The notes beneath the pieces are model-generated. The model made no database searches and was not told the origin of the DNA. It was given only the letters and a program-made list of their open reading frames with translations. 64,000 nt of DNA from Microbacterium sp. Marseille-Q6648 (GTDB taxonomy: Bacteria; Actinomycetota; Actinomycetes; Actinomycetales; Microbacteriaceae). The position numbers were made by a program, and so were the translations under genes. Position 1 is the first letter of the stretch. Every line of letters begins with the position of its first letter. Below are positions 17,505 through 26,293 of this stretch, piece by piece. The stretch spans positions 186,001 to 250,000 of the forward strand of contig NZ_CALPBZ010000003.1 of the NCBI RefSeq assembly GCF_943181415.1, read 5' to 3'.

Positions 17505-17613
17505 GCCCCTGCGCTCGATCCGTGAGCGAACGCGCGGCGACCGATCCCTCCGGCTCCTCCCCGACGGCCGCGGCGCCGTCGCGTCGTCGGATGGGTAGTG
17601 GGCGGACTCGGGG

Positions 17614-17847
17614 ATGCCGGTGCTGAGCATCGCCGGCAGCGATGACGGCCTCTCGACGCCCGAGAAGATCGCCGACGCGCGACCGCTCCTTCCCGCCGAC
17701 GCCGAGATGGTGGAGATCCCGGGCGCCGCGCACGCGTCGTTCGGGGACTACGGCCCGCAGGCCGGCGACGGCGAGCCCACCATCTCGGACGAGGAGATGA
17801 CCGCCCGCCTCACCGAGCTGCTCGGGGCATTCGCCACCGACCGGTGA
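17614..17847 (+). pseudogene. C-terminal remnant of an alpha/beta hydrolase
   Basis: The 77-codon frame matches only the last third of an Abhydrolase_5-type alpha/beta hydrolase. VLSIAGSDDGLS carries the acidic member of the triad, and PGAAHASFGDYG the catalytic His with its typical context. The N-terminal sheet and nucleophile Ser are missing, and an in-frame TAG lies 18 bases before the ATG. The 109 bases between mtlD and this frame show no recognisable hydrolase sequence. I read it as a gene fragment left at the right edge of the mannitol block; expression is not implied. It is the only protein-like content of the 376-base gap between mtlD and add. Confidence 0.6.
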
Positions 17848-17880
17848 GTCCGGGCAGGCCGGGGCGGGCGGAGGGTCGGG

Positions 17881-18996
17881 TCAGCGGTCGAAGCCCTCGC
17901 CGATGACCTCGATGAGCTCCTCGCGCTCCTCGACGGCGAGGAAGGCGCCGGCCGCGGCATTCAGCTGGAAGACCTCGAGGTCGTCCAGGTCGTACTCGAA
18001 CGTCTCTGCCAGGAGCGCCAGCTCGCGGGTGAGCGACGTGCGGCTCATCGTGCGGTTGTCGACGTTCACCGTGACGGCGAAGCCCAGCTGGTAGAGCAGG
18101 TCGAAGGGGTGGTCTTCCATCGCGTTGCCCCACGCCTCGATGGCACCGGTCTGCAGGTTCGACGACGGCGACAGCTCGAGCGGGATCTCGCGGTCGCGCA
18201 CCCACCGCGCCAGGTCGCCGAACTGCACGAACACCTCTTCGCCTTCGCGCGAGACGACCTCCAGGTCGGATGCGAGGCGCACGCCGTGTCCGAGGCGCAG
18301 CGCCCGCCCGTCGATGAGGGCGGAGCGGATCGAGGCCAGGCCCGCCGCTTCTCCCGCGTGCACAGTCACGGGGAAGAACTCCGACGCCAGATAGTCGAAC
18401 GCCGCACGGTGCCGCGACGGCGGGAACCCGTCCTCCGGTCCGGCGATGTCGAACCCGACCGCGCCGCGTCGACGCCAGCGCACGGCCAGCTCGGCGATCT
18501 CGAGCGAACGGTCGGTGTGCCGCATCGCGGTGATCAGCTGCCCGACGCGGATGTCGCCCCCGGCGTCGCCGACGGCATCCTCACCCTCCTCGATGCCGTC
18601 CTGGACCGCTTCGACGACCTCGTCCAGGCTCAGCCCGCCGCCCAGGTGCTGCTCGGGCGCCCAGCGCACCTCGCCGTACACGACGCCGTCGGCGGCCAGG
18701 TCCTCGACGAACTCCCGCGCGACCCGCGTGAGGCCCTCGCGCGTCTGCATGACCGAGGTGGTGAGGTCGAACGTCTTCAGGTACTCCACCAGCGAGCCGG
18801 AGTCGCTGCGCTCGGCGAACCAGTCCGCGAGCGCTGCGGCATCCGACTCGGGCACCTCCACCCCGGCGTCGTCAGCCAGCTCGAGGATCGTGGCGGGACG
18901 GACGGCCCCGTCGAGGTGGTCGTGCAGCGAGACCTTGGGCAGGCTCCGGATCGAAACGCCCTGCAGGACGGCGTCGCCGTGCTGATCGATGGCCAT
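17881..18996 (-). CDS. add: Adenosine deaminase
   Basis: This zinc enzyme converts (deoxy)adenosine to (deoxy)inosine. The 371 residues include the zinc-binding LPKVSLHDHLDGAVR near the N terminus, YGEVRWAPEQH, FPVTVHAGEA with the third zinc His, LRLGHGVRL with the catalytic His, and VNVDNRTMS, where the last zinc-binding Asp usually lies. MAIDQHGD is chosen as start because GAGGAGAG lies about 8 bases upstream. It is the last gene of the leftward nucleoside operon, downstream of deoA. Its product, inosine, is the substrate of PunA encoded at 5.2 kb. Confidence 0.93.
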   Translation of the reverse strand: MAIDQHGDAVLQGVSIRSLPKVSLHDHLDGAVRPATILELADDAGVEVPESDAAALADWFAERSDSGSLVEYLKTFDLTTSVMQTREGLTRVAREFVEDLAADGVVYGEVRWAPEQHLGGGLSLDEVVEAVQDGIEEGEDAVGDAGGDIRVGQLITAMRHTDRSLEIAELAVRWRRRGAVGFDIAGPEDGFPPSRHRAAFDYLASEFFPVTVHAGEAAGLASIRSALIDGRALRLGHGVRLASDLEVVSREGEEVFVQFGDLARWVRDREIPLELSPSSNLQTGAIEAWGNAMEDHPFDLLYQLGFAVTVNVDNRTMSRTSLTRELALLAETFEYDLDDLEVFQLNAAAGAFLAVEEREELIEVIGEGFDR

Positions 18997-19043
18997 GGGG
19001 GCTCTCCTCGGATGCTGGGGATGAAGGGGCGGAAGGACGAAGA

Positions 19044-20330
19044 CTACGCGGTGATGCGCTCGCGGACGAGGGGCGCGGACGGCGGGGCGTCGGGCCCCAC
19101 CTCCCATGCTCCCTCGAGCGCGTCGAGCGCGCGCTCGAAGCGGGAGTCATCGTCGCCGAGCAGGGTGAACAGCGGCTGTCCGGCGGACACCCGGTCGCCC
19201 GGCTTGACGTGAAGGTCGATGCCCGCGGCGTGCAGCACGGGGTCCTCGGCGCGCGCCCGGCCGGCACCCAGGCGCCACGCCGCGATGCCGAAGGGGAGCG
19301 CCTCGGTGCGCGTGACGTGGCCGGCCGCCGTCGCGGCGACGGTGTGGGTCTCGCGCGCCGTCGGCAGTGCGGCATCCGGATCGCCGTCCTGGGCGCGGAT
19401 CATGGAGCGCCAGACGTCCATCGCACGTCCGTCGGCCAGGGCCTTCTCGACGTCGGCGTCGGGCTGCCCCGCCAGGGTCAGCATCTCGCGGGCGAGGGCG
19501 ACGGTGAGCTCGACCACGTCGGCCGGACCACCGCCGGCGAGCACCTCGACCGATTCGCGCACCTCGTTGGCGTTGCCGATCGCGAGCCCGAGCGGGGTGT
19601 TCATGTCGGTCAGCAGCGCGGTGGTGGCCACGCCCGAGTCCGTGCCGAGCTCGACCATGGTGCGGGCCAGTTCGCGGGCGCGGTCGATGTCCTTCATGAA
19701 GGCCCCCGAGCCGAACTTCACGTCCAGGACGAGAGAGTCCGTGCCCTCGGCGATCTTCTTCGACATGATGCTCGAGGCGATGAGCGGGATGGCCTCGACC
19801 GTGCCCGTGACGTCGCGCAGGGCGTAGAGCTTCTTGTCGGCGGGTGCCAGCCCCGATCCGGCGGCGCAGATCACGGCCCCGACGTCGCGCAGCTGGGCGA
19901 ACATCTCGTCGTTGGACAGAGCCGCCCGCCACCCGGGGATCGACTCCAGCTTGTCGAGCGTGCCCCCGGTGTGGCCGAGGCCGCGGCCCGACAGCTGCGG
20001 CACGGCGACGCCGAAGACCGCGACCAGCGGCGCGAGCGGGAGGGTGATCTTGTCGCCCACTCCACCTGTGGAGTGCTTGTCGGCGGTCGTCTTCCCGAGG
20101 TCGGCGAAGCTCATCCGCTCCCCCGAGGCGATCATCGCGTCGGTCATGACGCGGATCTCGTCGCGCTGCATGCCGTTGAGGAGCACCGCCATCGCGAAGG
20201 CCGCCATCTGCGAGTCGGCGACGTACCCGCGGGTGTAGGCGTCCACCATCCACCGCAGGGCGTCCTCGCCGACGACGCCCCCGTCGCGCTTGGCGCGGAT
20301 GACGTCGACCGCGTCGAAGGGCTCGGTCAT
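19044..20330 (-). CDS. deoA: Thymidine phosphorylase
   Basis: This enzyme splits thymidine and deoxyuridine to base and deoxyribose-1-phosphate. The 428 residues carry the phosphate-binding signature DKHSTGGVGDKITL near residue 83, SGRGLGHTGGTLDKLESIPG, and the KFGSGAFMK loop. The length equals that of the family (about 430-440). The start overlaps the cdd stop by 4 bases, so translation is coupled, and the chain cytidine to deoxyuridine to uracil is encoded by adjacent genes. Confidence 0.95.
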   Translation of the reverse strand: MTEPFDAVDVIRAKRDGGVVGEDALRWMVDAYTRGYVADSQMAAFAMAVLLNGMQRDEIRVMTDAMIASGERMSFADLGKTTADKHSTGGVGDKITLPLAPLVAVFGVAVPQLSGRGLGHTGGTLDKLESIPGWRAALSNDEMFAQLRDVGAVICAAGSGLAPADKKLYALRDVTGTVEAIPLIASSIMSKKIAEGTDSLVLDVKFGSGAFMKDIDRARELARTMVELGTDSGVATTALLTDMNTPLGLAIGNANEVRESVEVLAGGGPADVVELTVALAREMLTLAGQPDADVEKALADGRAMDVWRSMIRAQDGDPDAALPTARETHTVAATAAGHVTRTEALPFGIAAWRLGAGRARAEDPVLHAAGIDLHVKPGDRVSAGQPLFTLLGDDDSRFERALDALEGAWEVGPDAPPSAPLVRERITA

Positions 20331-20728
20331 CGGGCCGCCTCCTCGAGATCGCGGGGTCCGAAGGCGTCGGGCAGCACCTCATCGATGGTCCGGATGCCCG
20401 ACACCGTCTCGAGCAGCATCCCGGGCAGGGCGAATTCGTACAGCAGCTGACGGCACCGGCCGCACGGCATGATCGTCTCGCCGTTGCCGTTGACGCACAC
20501 GAAAGCGACGAGCTGTCCGCCGCCGGACATGTGCAGGTCGGAGACGAGACCGCACTCGGCGCACAGGCCCACGCCGTACGAGGCGTTCTCGACGTTGCAG
20601 CCGGTCACCACCCGCCCGTCCGACACGAGGGCGGCGGCGCCCACCTTGTAGTGCGAGTACGGGGCGTACGCGCGATGCATGGCCTCGGTGGCCGCCGCGC
20701 GCAGCTCATCCCAGTCGATGTCGGTCAC
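20327..20728 (-). CDS. cdd: Cytidine deaminase
   Basis: This small tetramer-type zinc deaminase turns (deoxy)cytidine into (deoxy)uridine. In its 133 residues, YAPYSHYKVGAA is the substrate loop, LCAEC holds the first zinc Cys and the catalytic Glu, and MPCGRCRQLL holds the other two zinc cysteines. The frame is open far upstream, but the GTG at 20728 starts the family's first helix. A short gap of 68 bases separates it from the permease gene, and it overlaps deoA by 4 bases. Confidence 0.94.
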   Translation of the reverse strand: MTDIDWDELRAAATEAMHRAYAPYSHYKVGAAALVSDGRVVTGCNVENASYGVGLCAECGLVSDLHMSGGGQLVAFVCVNGNGETIMPCGRCRQLLYEFALPGMLLETVSGIRTIDEVLPDAFGPRDLEEAAR

Positions 20729-20796
20729 GGACGGCTCTCTTTCAGGTGGATGTCGGGAGGGTCGGATGCTGCGGAGCACACGGCTGCGCCCACGGG

Positions 20797-22098
20797 TCAG
20801 CCCTTGATGTAGGGCTTGCCCGCGGCAGCCGGCCCGCGCACCTGGCCGGCGAAGCCGACGACGGCGAGGATCGTCACGATGTAGGGCAGCATCGCCATGA
20901 ACTCGGACGGGATCGGCGAGCCGAGGTTGGTCAGCAGCGTCTCGAGGTTCGTGGTGAAGCCGAACAGGAGCGCGGCGAGGGTGGCCCGCACCGGATCCCA
21001 GCCGCCGAAGATCACGGCCGCCAGGGCGATGAAGCCGAGTCCGCCCGTCATCTCCTTGTCGAAGGAGCCGACTGATCCGAGCGTGAAGTACGCCCCGCCG
21101 ATGCCGGCGATGGCCCCTGCCAGCAGCACGTTCCAGAACCGCGTGGGGTTGACCCGGATGCCGACGGTGTCGGCCGCCTGGGGGTGCTCCCCCACCGCGC
21201 GCAGCCGCAGACCCCAGCGGGTCTTGTAGAGCCCCCATGCCACCAGCGGCACAGCGATGTACATGAGGTACACGATGAGCGTCTGGTTGAACACGACGGG
21301 ACCGATGATCGGGATCTCGGACAGCCCGGGGATCGCCCACCTCGGGAAGCGGGGCGGGGAGTTCAGGGCCTCCGCGTTCGGGTTCAGCAGCGCGCCGTGC
21401 AGGAAGCTCGTCAGGCCCGTGATCAGGACGTTCAGCACGACGCCGACGATGACCTGGTCGACGAGGTACTTGATCGAGAACACCGCCAGGACCGAGCCGA
21501 CCAGGGCTCCCGCGAGCATGGCCGCGATGAGCCCGAGGACGAACGATCCGGTCATCGACGCGACGATCGCGGACGTGAACGCGGCGAACAGGAACTGCGC
21601 CTCGATGGCGACGTTGACCACGCCGACCCGCTCGCCGATGACGCCGCCCAGGGCGCCGAAGACGAGCGGAACCGACAGCGACACCGCGCCGAAGAGCAGG
21701 CCGGTGACCGGGACGAGTCCGCCCGCGGCCGACCACGTGAGGAAGGCGAACACCGCCACGAACGCGAACACGATGGACAGCCACAGTCCCACGCGACGGT
21801 AGGTCGCCACCGCCCAGAATGCGTACGCGGTCATGAGGGCGAGGAGGATCGCGCACACCGTCACGGTGGCCGCGGTCGGCACGCCGATGTCGCCCAGGTC
21901 GATGGCCGACGTGCGGTCGCCGAGCCGGTAGGTGCTGGTGCCGTCGCGCCCGAAGGCGAAGGCCATGATCCAGATCAGGATCGTGCCGACGGCCAGGGTG
22001 ATCGGCAGCTTCCAGTGCCGCTGACGCACCTTCTCGCGGGTGATCGCGCCGCCGGCGCCCGGCGCCGGGGTCAGGGGTGCTGCCACGTCGGTGCTCAC
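20797..22098 (-). CDS. ABC nucleoside transporter permease (NupQ-like)
   Basis: This BPD_transp_2-type permease is 433 residues long with about ten hydrophobic segments. The GERVGVVNVAIEAQFLFAAF segment and the MTGGLGFIALAAVIFGGWDP end are typical of permeases that work with BMP-family lipoproteins, such as B. subtilis NupQ. The start GTG overlaps the stop of the upstream permease by 4 bases. The N-terminal region, about 130 residues before the conserved core, is longer than usual and holds three or four extra hydrophobic stretches. With its partner permease it should form the membrane channel for nucleosides. Confidence 0.88.
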   Translation of the reverse strand: MSTDVAAPLTPAPGAGGAITREKVRQRHWKLPITLAVGTILIWIMAFAFGRDGTSTYRLGDRTSAIDLGDIGVPTAATVTVCAILLALMTAYAFWAVATYRRVGLWLSIVFAFVAVFAFLTWSAAGGLVPVTGLLFGAVSLSVPLVFGALGGVIGERVGVVNVAIEAQFLFAAFTSAIVASMTGSFVLGLIAAMLAGALVGSVLAVFSIKYLVDQVIVGVVLNVLITGLTSFLHGALLNPNAEALNSPPRFPRWAIPGLSEIPIIGPVVFNQTLIVYLMYIAVPLVAWGLYKTRWGLRLRAVGEHPQAADTVGIRVNPTRFWNVLLAGAIAGIGGAYFTLGSVGSFDKEMTGGLGFIALAAVIFGGWDPVRATLAALLFGFTTNLETLLTNLGSPIPSEFMAMLPYIVTILAVVGFAGQVRGPAAAGKPYIKG

Positions 22099-23423
22099 GA
22101 TGCCGCTCCCGCCTTCGCCGCGCGCTTGGCTCTCTTCTTGGCCGAGAGCTCGTGCTCCTCCTTGGGCAGGAAGAAGATCGTCCGCACGAGCGGCGGCGCC
22201 GCGATGAACAGCACGATGAGCGCCTGCACGACGACCACGATGTCGACGGGGATGTCTTCGGCGACCTGCATCGTGAAGCTTCCGGCTTTGAGCGCTCCGA
22301 ACAGGATGCCGGCGGCGAAGACGCCCCACGCACGGCTGCGGCCGAGGAGCGCGACCGTGATCGCGTCGAAGCCGATGCCGGCGTCGATGTGGCTGCCGAA
22401 GCCGCTGGTGATGGTGCCCGAGATCTGGTTGACCCCGGCCAGACCGGCCAGGGCGCCCGCGAACGCCATCGCGTAGAAGATGATGCGTTCGACGTTGACG
22501 CCCGCCGCACGCGCGGCGAAGGGGTTCTCGCCCACCGCGCGCATGCGGAAGCCGAGACTCGACCGCTCGATGAGCCACCACACGAAGGCGGTGGCGCCGA
22601 TGGCGACGATGAAGCCCCAGTTCACGGTGAGCGGGGCGGGGAACAGCGACGGGAACTGCGCCGTCTCGGGCGTCGCCGGCGAGATCGGCTGGGTGCCGCC
22701 GGGCCGCTGCAGGAGGCCCGGCGTGGCGAGCAGCCACGCGACGAAGTAGAAGGCGACGAAGTTCAGCATGATCGTCAGGATCACCTCGTGCGCGCCGGTG
22801 CGGGCCTTGAGGAAGCCGACGAGCCCGCCCCAGATCGCACCGCCGATCATGCCCGCCGCGATCGTCAGCGGCAGGTGGATCAGCAGGGGCGCCTGCACGT
22901 TGAACGACACGAAGGCCGCGGCGGCGATGCCCATGAGCATCTGGCCGCGCGCGCCGATGTTGAACAGTCCGACGCGGAACGCCAGGCCCACTCCGAGGCC
23001 GGCCGCGATGAGCGGGGTGGCGAAGTTCAGGGTGTCGGTGATCGGTTTGATGCCGCGCACGAACGAATCCGCGTTGTAGTTGTAGATGGCGCCGCGGAAC
23101 AGTGCCGAGTAGGCGCCGGCGACGGCATCCCAGATGGCGATCAGGGTGTCCTGCGGGCGGGCGAAGAAATACCCCGCGGCCTGCTGGACCCGCGCGTCGG
23201 TGAGGGCCACGAGGATGCCGCCGATGAGCATGGCCAGCACGATCGCGAGGATCGTCGTGGTGACGCTGCCGCGGAGCACCTCCCGGATGAGCTGGTTCTG
23301 GCGGGGCGGCGGCGGCACCGTGGCCGTGGGGAGCACCGGCGACGGCTCGCCCGTGGCCGACGGGGCCAGCAGCGGGTCGATGCCGGGGCCGAGGTCGGAG
23401 CTCTCGGGACTCTGGCCGCTCAC
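22095..23423 (-). CDS. ABC nucleoside transporter permease (NupP-like)
   Basis: The second BPD_transp_2 permease of the importer has 442 residues. After a Pro-rich cytoplasmic N terminus of about 45 residues come the hydrophobic segments. FATPLIAAGLGVGLAFRVGLFNIGARGQ and the loop RMRAVGENPFAARAAGVN, which contacts the ATPase, are diagnostic. The C-terminal tail is Lys/Ala rich. It starts with GTG and overlaps the ATPase gene by 4 bases. Confidence 0.9.
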   Translation of the reverse strand: MSGQSPESSDLGPGIDPLLAPSATGEPSPVLPTATVPPPPRQNQLIREVLRGSVTTTILAIVLAMLIGGILVALTDARVQQAAGYFFARPQDTLIAIWDAVAGAYSALFRGAIYNYNADSFVRGIKPITDTLNFATPLIAAGLGVGLAFRVGLFNIGARGQMLMGIAAAAFVSFNVQAPLLIHLPLTIAAGMIGGAIWGGLVGFLKARTGAHEVILTIMLNFVAFYFVAWLLATPGLLQRPGGTQPISPATPETAQFPSLFPAPLTVNWGFIVAIGATAFVWWLIERSSLGFRMRAVGENPFAARAAGVNVERIIFYAMAFAGALAGLAGVNQISGTITSGFGSHIDAGIGFDAITVALLGRSRAWGVFAAGILFGALKAGSFTMQVAEDIPVDIVVVVQALIVLFIAAPPLVRTIFFLPKEEHELSAKKRAKRAAKAGAAS

Positions 23424-24949
23424 GCGGGAACCTCCTCGGCCGTCGTGTCGGACGGCTTCTCGCCGGCCATCATGAGGCCGAGCATCTCTCTGGGTGCGTC
23501 GCCCGGAACGATCCCCACGATCTTGCCGCGGTACATCACGGCGATGCGGTCGGCGAGGGCCGAGACCTCGTCGAGCTCGGTCGAGACGACGATCACGGGC
23601 ACGCCGGCGTCGCGGGTGGCGACGATGCGCTTGTGGACGAACTCGATCGAGCCGACGTCGATGCCGCGGGTGGGCTGGGAGGCGACGAACAGCTTGAGGT
23701 CGCGGCTGAGCTCGCGCGCCAGGACGACCTTCTGCTGGTTGCCGCCCGAGAGGCGCCCGGCGGCCAGGTCCGGCCCCTGCGTGCGGATGTCGAACTCGGT
23801 GATCTTCTCTTCGGCGAACTCCCTCAGGATGCCGCGTCGCAGCGTGCCGAACGAGAAGAAGTCCGGGTCGTCGGAACGGTTCAGGATGAGGTTGTCCGCC
23901 ACGCTGAACTCGCCGACGAGACCCTCGACCTTGCGGTCCTCGGGGACGAATCCGACGCCGTGGTCGATGATCTGGCGGACCGTCTTGCCGACGAGCTGCT
24001 CTCCGTCCAGGACGATGGAGCCGGTGGTCTTGCGCTGCAGCCCGATGATGGCCTCGGTGAGCTCGGTCTGGCCGTTGCCCTGCACTCCGGCGATCGCGAG
24101 GATCTCGCCGGGCTGCACGGTGAAGCTGACGCCGTCCACGACGATCTGGTCGGATTCGTCGACGACGCGCAGGTTCTCGACGACGAGTCCGCCCTCGCGC
24201 GGCTGCGGCGGGTCCTTGTGGACGGTGAGCTCGACGGCGCGACCGACCATGAGCGAGGCGAGCTCGGCGTTGGTCGCGGTCGGCGCGGCTTCGCCGACGA
24301 CCTTGCCCAGCCGGATGACGGTGATGCGGTCGGCGACTTCGCGGACCTCGCGGAGCTTGTGGGTGATGAAGACGATGGCAGTGCCCTCGTCGCGCAGCTG
24401 CCGCATGATGCCCATGAGCTCGTCGGTCTCCTGCGGCGTCAGCACCGCGGTGGGCTCGTCGAACACGAGGATCTTGGCGTCGCGGGAAAGCGCCTTGATG
24501 ATCTCGACGCGCTGCTGGACGCCGACCGGCAGATCGCCGACGAGCGCGTCGGGGTCGATCTGGAACCCGAAGCGCGCCGCGACCTCGCGGACGTGGGCTC
24601 GGGCCTTCTCGAGGTCGAGCGCGCCGAGGGCCTTGGTCTCCTCGTGCCCGAGCATCACGTTCTCGGCGACGGTGAAGACGGGGATGAGCATGAAGTGCTG
24701 GTGGACCATGCCGATGCCGGCCGCCATGGCGTCGCCGGGTCCGTTGAAGGACTGGACCTCGTCGTCGATGACGATGTCGCCTTCGTCGGCGGTGTACAGG
24801 CCGTACAGGACGTTCATGAGCGTGGACTTGCCTGCGCCGTTCTCGCCCAGAAGGGAGTGGATCTCGCCCGGCTTCACGACGAGGTCGATGTGGTCGTTCG
24901 CCACCAGGGAGCCGAAGCGCTTGGTGATACCCCGCAGCTCGAGCGTCAT
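23420..24949 (-). CDS. ABC nucleoside transporter ATPase with two ATP-binding domains (NupO-like)
   Basis: A tandem ATP-binding protein of 509 residues. The first domain has Walker A GENGAGKS near residue 36, the signature-like LPVGVQQRVEI, and Walker B ILVFDEPT. The second domain has a degenerate Walker A region (GVQGNGQTEL) and the LSGGNQQKVVLAREL signature, the layout of sugar- and nucleoside-type importers. MTLELRGITKRFG is the chosen start; a TAGATT box 7 bases before it suggests a separate leaderless transcript in addition to read-through from the lipoprotein gene. Confidence 0.92.
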   Translation of the reverse strand: MTLELRGITKRFGSLVANDHIDLVVKPGEIHSLLGENGAGKSTLMNVLYGLYTADEGDIVIDDEVQSFNGPGDAMAAGIGMVHQHFMLIPVFTVAENVMLGHEETKALGALDLEKARAHVREVAARFGFQIDPDALVGDLPVGVQQRVEIIKALSRDAKILVFDEPTAVLTPQETDELMGIMRQLRDEGTAIVFITHKLREVREVADRITVIRLGKVVGEAAPTATNAELASLMVGRAVELTVHKDPPQPREGGLVVENLRVVDESDQIVVDGVSFTVQPGEILAIAGVQGNGQTELTEAIIGLQRKTTGSIVLDGEQLVGKTVRQIIDHGVGFVPEDRKVEGLVGEFSVADNLILNRSDDPDFFSFGTLRRGILREFAEEKITEFDIRTQGPDLAAGRLSGGNQQKVVLARELSRDLKLFVASQPTRGIDVGSIEFVHKRIVATRDAGVPVIVVSTELDEVSALADRIAVMYRGKIVGIVPGDAPREMLGLMMAGEKPSDTTAEEVPA

Positions 24950-24956
24950 AGTCGCC

Positions 24957-24962
24957 AATCTA
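24957..24962 (-). promoter_or_regulatory. -10 box TAGATT, leaderless start of the nucleoside ABC ATPase
   Basis: TAGATT on the minus strand ends 7 bases before the ATG of the ATPase gene, inside the 81-base gap after the lipoprotein gene. Confidence 0.5.
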
Positions 24963-25030
24963 ATCGAGTCGAACGGCGGCCGGAGAGGTGCGCGCATCGG
25001 GCGGGCCGCCGGTGTGGCCTTGCGGGCCGA

Positions 25031-26143
25031 TTACGGGGAGGCGGGCGACTCGACCGGGATCGAACCGTCGATGATGCCCTGACGCACCGTCTCGAGCTCG
25101 TCGGTCAGGCCCTCGTCGACCAGCGACTCGAAGTCGTGGAACTCCGAGATGCCGACGCCGTCGTTCTCGAGGGTGCCGACGAACGGGGTCACGTCGAACT
25201 CGTCGTTGGCGGCCGAGACGGCAGCCTCGTACACCGCGACGTCCATGCCCTTGAGGATCGACACGAGCAGCAGGTCGGCCACGCTCGGGTCGGTCTCGTA
25301 GACATCCGCGTCCACGCCCATGAGGGCGATCTCGCCGCCGGAGTCGCGGATGGCCTCAGCGGCCGACTGGTAGATCGGGCCGCCCACGGGCAGCAGCACG
25401 TCGACGTCCTGGTCGATGATGCCCTGAGCGACCTGCTTGGCGCGGTCGTTCGCGGCGAACTCGTCCGTGAACTGGCCCTCCTGCGACTCGACGTCCCAGC
25501 CCACGACCTGGACGTCGGCGTCGTTCTGCTCGTTGAAGTACTCCACGCCGAGCTGGAAGCCGTCCATGAAGATCGTCACGGGCGGGATCTTGGCGCCGCC
25601 GAAGGTGCCGACCTTGCCGGTCTCGCTGTACGAGGCCGCGGCGTAGCCGCCGAGGAAGGCCGCCTGGGCGGTGTCGAAGACGAGGGGCTTGATGTTGGGT
25701 GCGTCGGTCTCGCCGTTGAAGTCGTTGTCGGCGTAGTCGTCGATGATGGCGTAGTCGATGTCGGGGTTGGCCAGGGCCGCCTCGACGGTCGGCGCGCTCA
25801 GCAGGAAGCCGACCGAGACGATGAGGTTGCAGCCCTCCGACGCGAGGTTGTCGAGGTTGGCCGCGTAATCGCTCGCGGACTGCGACTCGGTGGTCGCGAT
25901 CTCGAAGCCGAGCTCGTCGGCCGCCATCTCGAGGCCCGCGAGGCCCAGCTGGTTGAACGACTTGTCGTTGAAGCCGCCCTCGTCCGAGACCATGCAGGCC
26001 TTGAAGTCGGTCATGGCCGCGCCGTCGTCGGGCTCGGTGGTCGAGCCGGCGCCTTCCGGAGCGGTGCCGCAGCCGGCAAGGGCCACGAGCAGGCCCGCGG
26101 CAGCGGTGGCGCCTGCGAGCTTCTTGGTGCGTGAGATGGTCAA
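25031..26143 (-). CDS. BMP-family nucleoside-binding lipoprotein
   Basis: This substrate-binding lipoprotein, 370 residues long, belongs to the BMP/PnrA family, which binds purine and pyrimidine nucleosides. The signal peptide ends in a lipobox LAGC (Cys25). The core motifs DEGGFNDKSFNQ, NLIVSVGFL and KVGTFGGAKIPPVTIFMDGFQLG are family hallmarks. Translation probably starts at a TTG, since GGGGAGG lies 6 bases upstream of it and no ATG precedes the signal peptide. It should hand nucleosides to the two permeases encoded downstream, and the adjacent deaminase and phosphorylase genes support that substrate. Confidence 0.92.
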   Translation of the reverse strand: MTISRTKKLAGATAAAGLLVALAGCGTAPEGAGSTTEPDDGAAMTDFKACMVSDEGGFNDKSFNQLGLAGLEMAADELGFEIATTESQSASDYAANLDNLASEGCNLIVSVGFLLSAPTVEAALANPDIDYAIIDDYADNDFNGETDAPNIKPLVFDTAQAAFLGGYAAASYSETGKVGTFGGAKIPPVTIFMDGFQLGVEYFNEQNDADVQVVGWDVESQEGQFTDEFAANDRAKQVAQGIIDQDVDVLLPVGGPIYQSAAEAIRDSGGEIALMGVDADVYETDPSVADLLLVSILKGMDVAVYEAAVSAANDEFDVTPFVGTLENDGVGISEFHDFESLVDEGLTDELETVRQGIIDGSIPVESPASP

Positions 26144-26293
26144 CTCAGCCTCCCCATCAATGCCCCGAGTCCGTCACGGGGACTGCATAAAGTTACCCAC
26201 TGTGACGCGCGTCTTGCATTCGTGCGCGGCTCGCCGAGCCGAATGGTTACAAAGACGCAATGAAGCCGCAACGGGGCGGGCTCGCGACCGGCC

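Noticed and set aside
24950-24997. An ATG 48 bases upstream as start of the nucleoside ABC ATPase
   Set aside because: The extra residues have no family similarity and a TAGATT -10 box lies within them, 7 bases before the downstream ATG.
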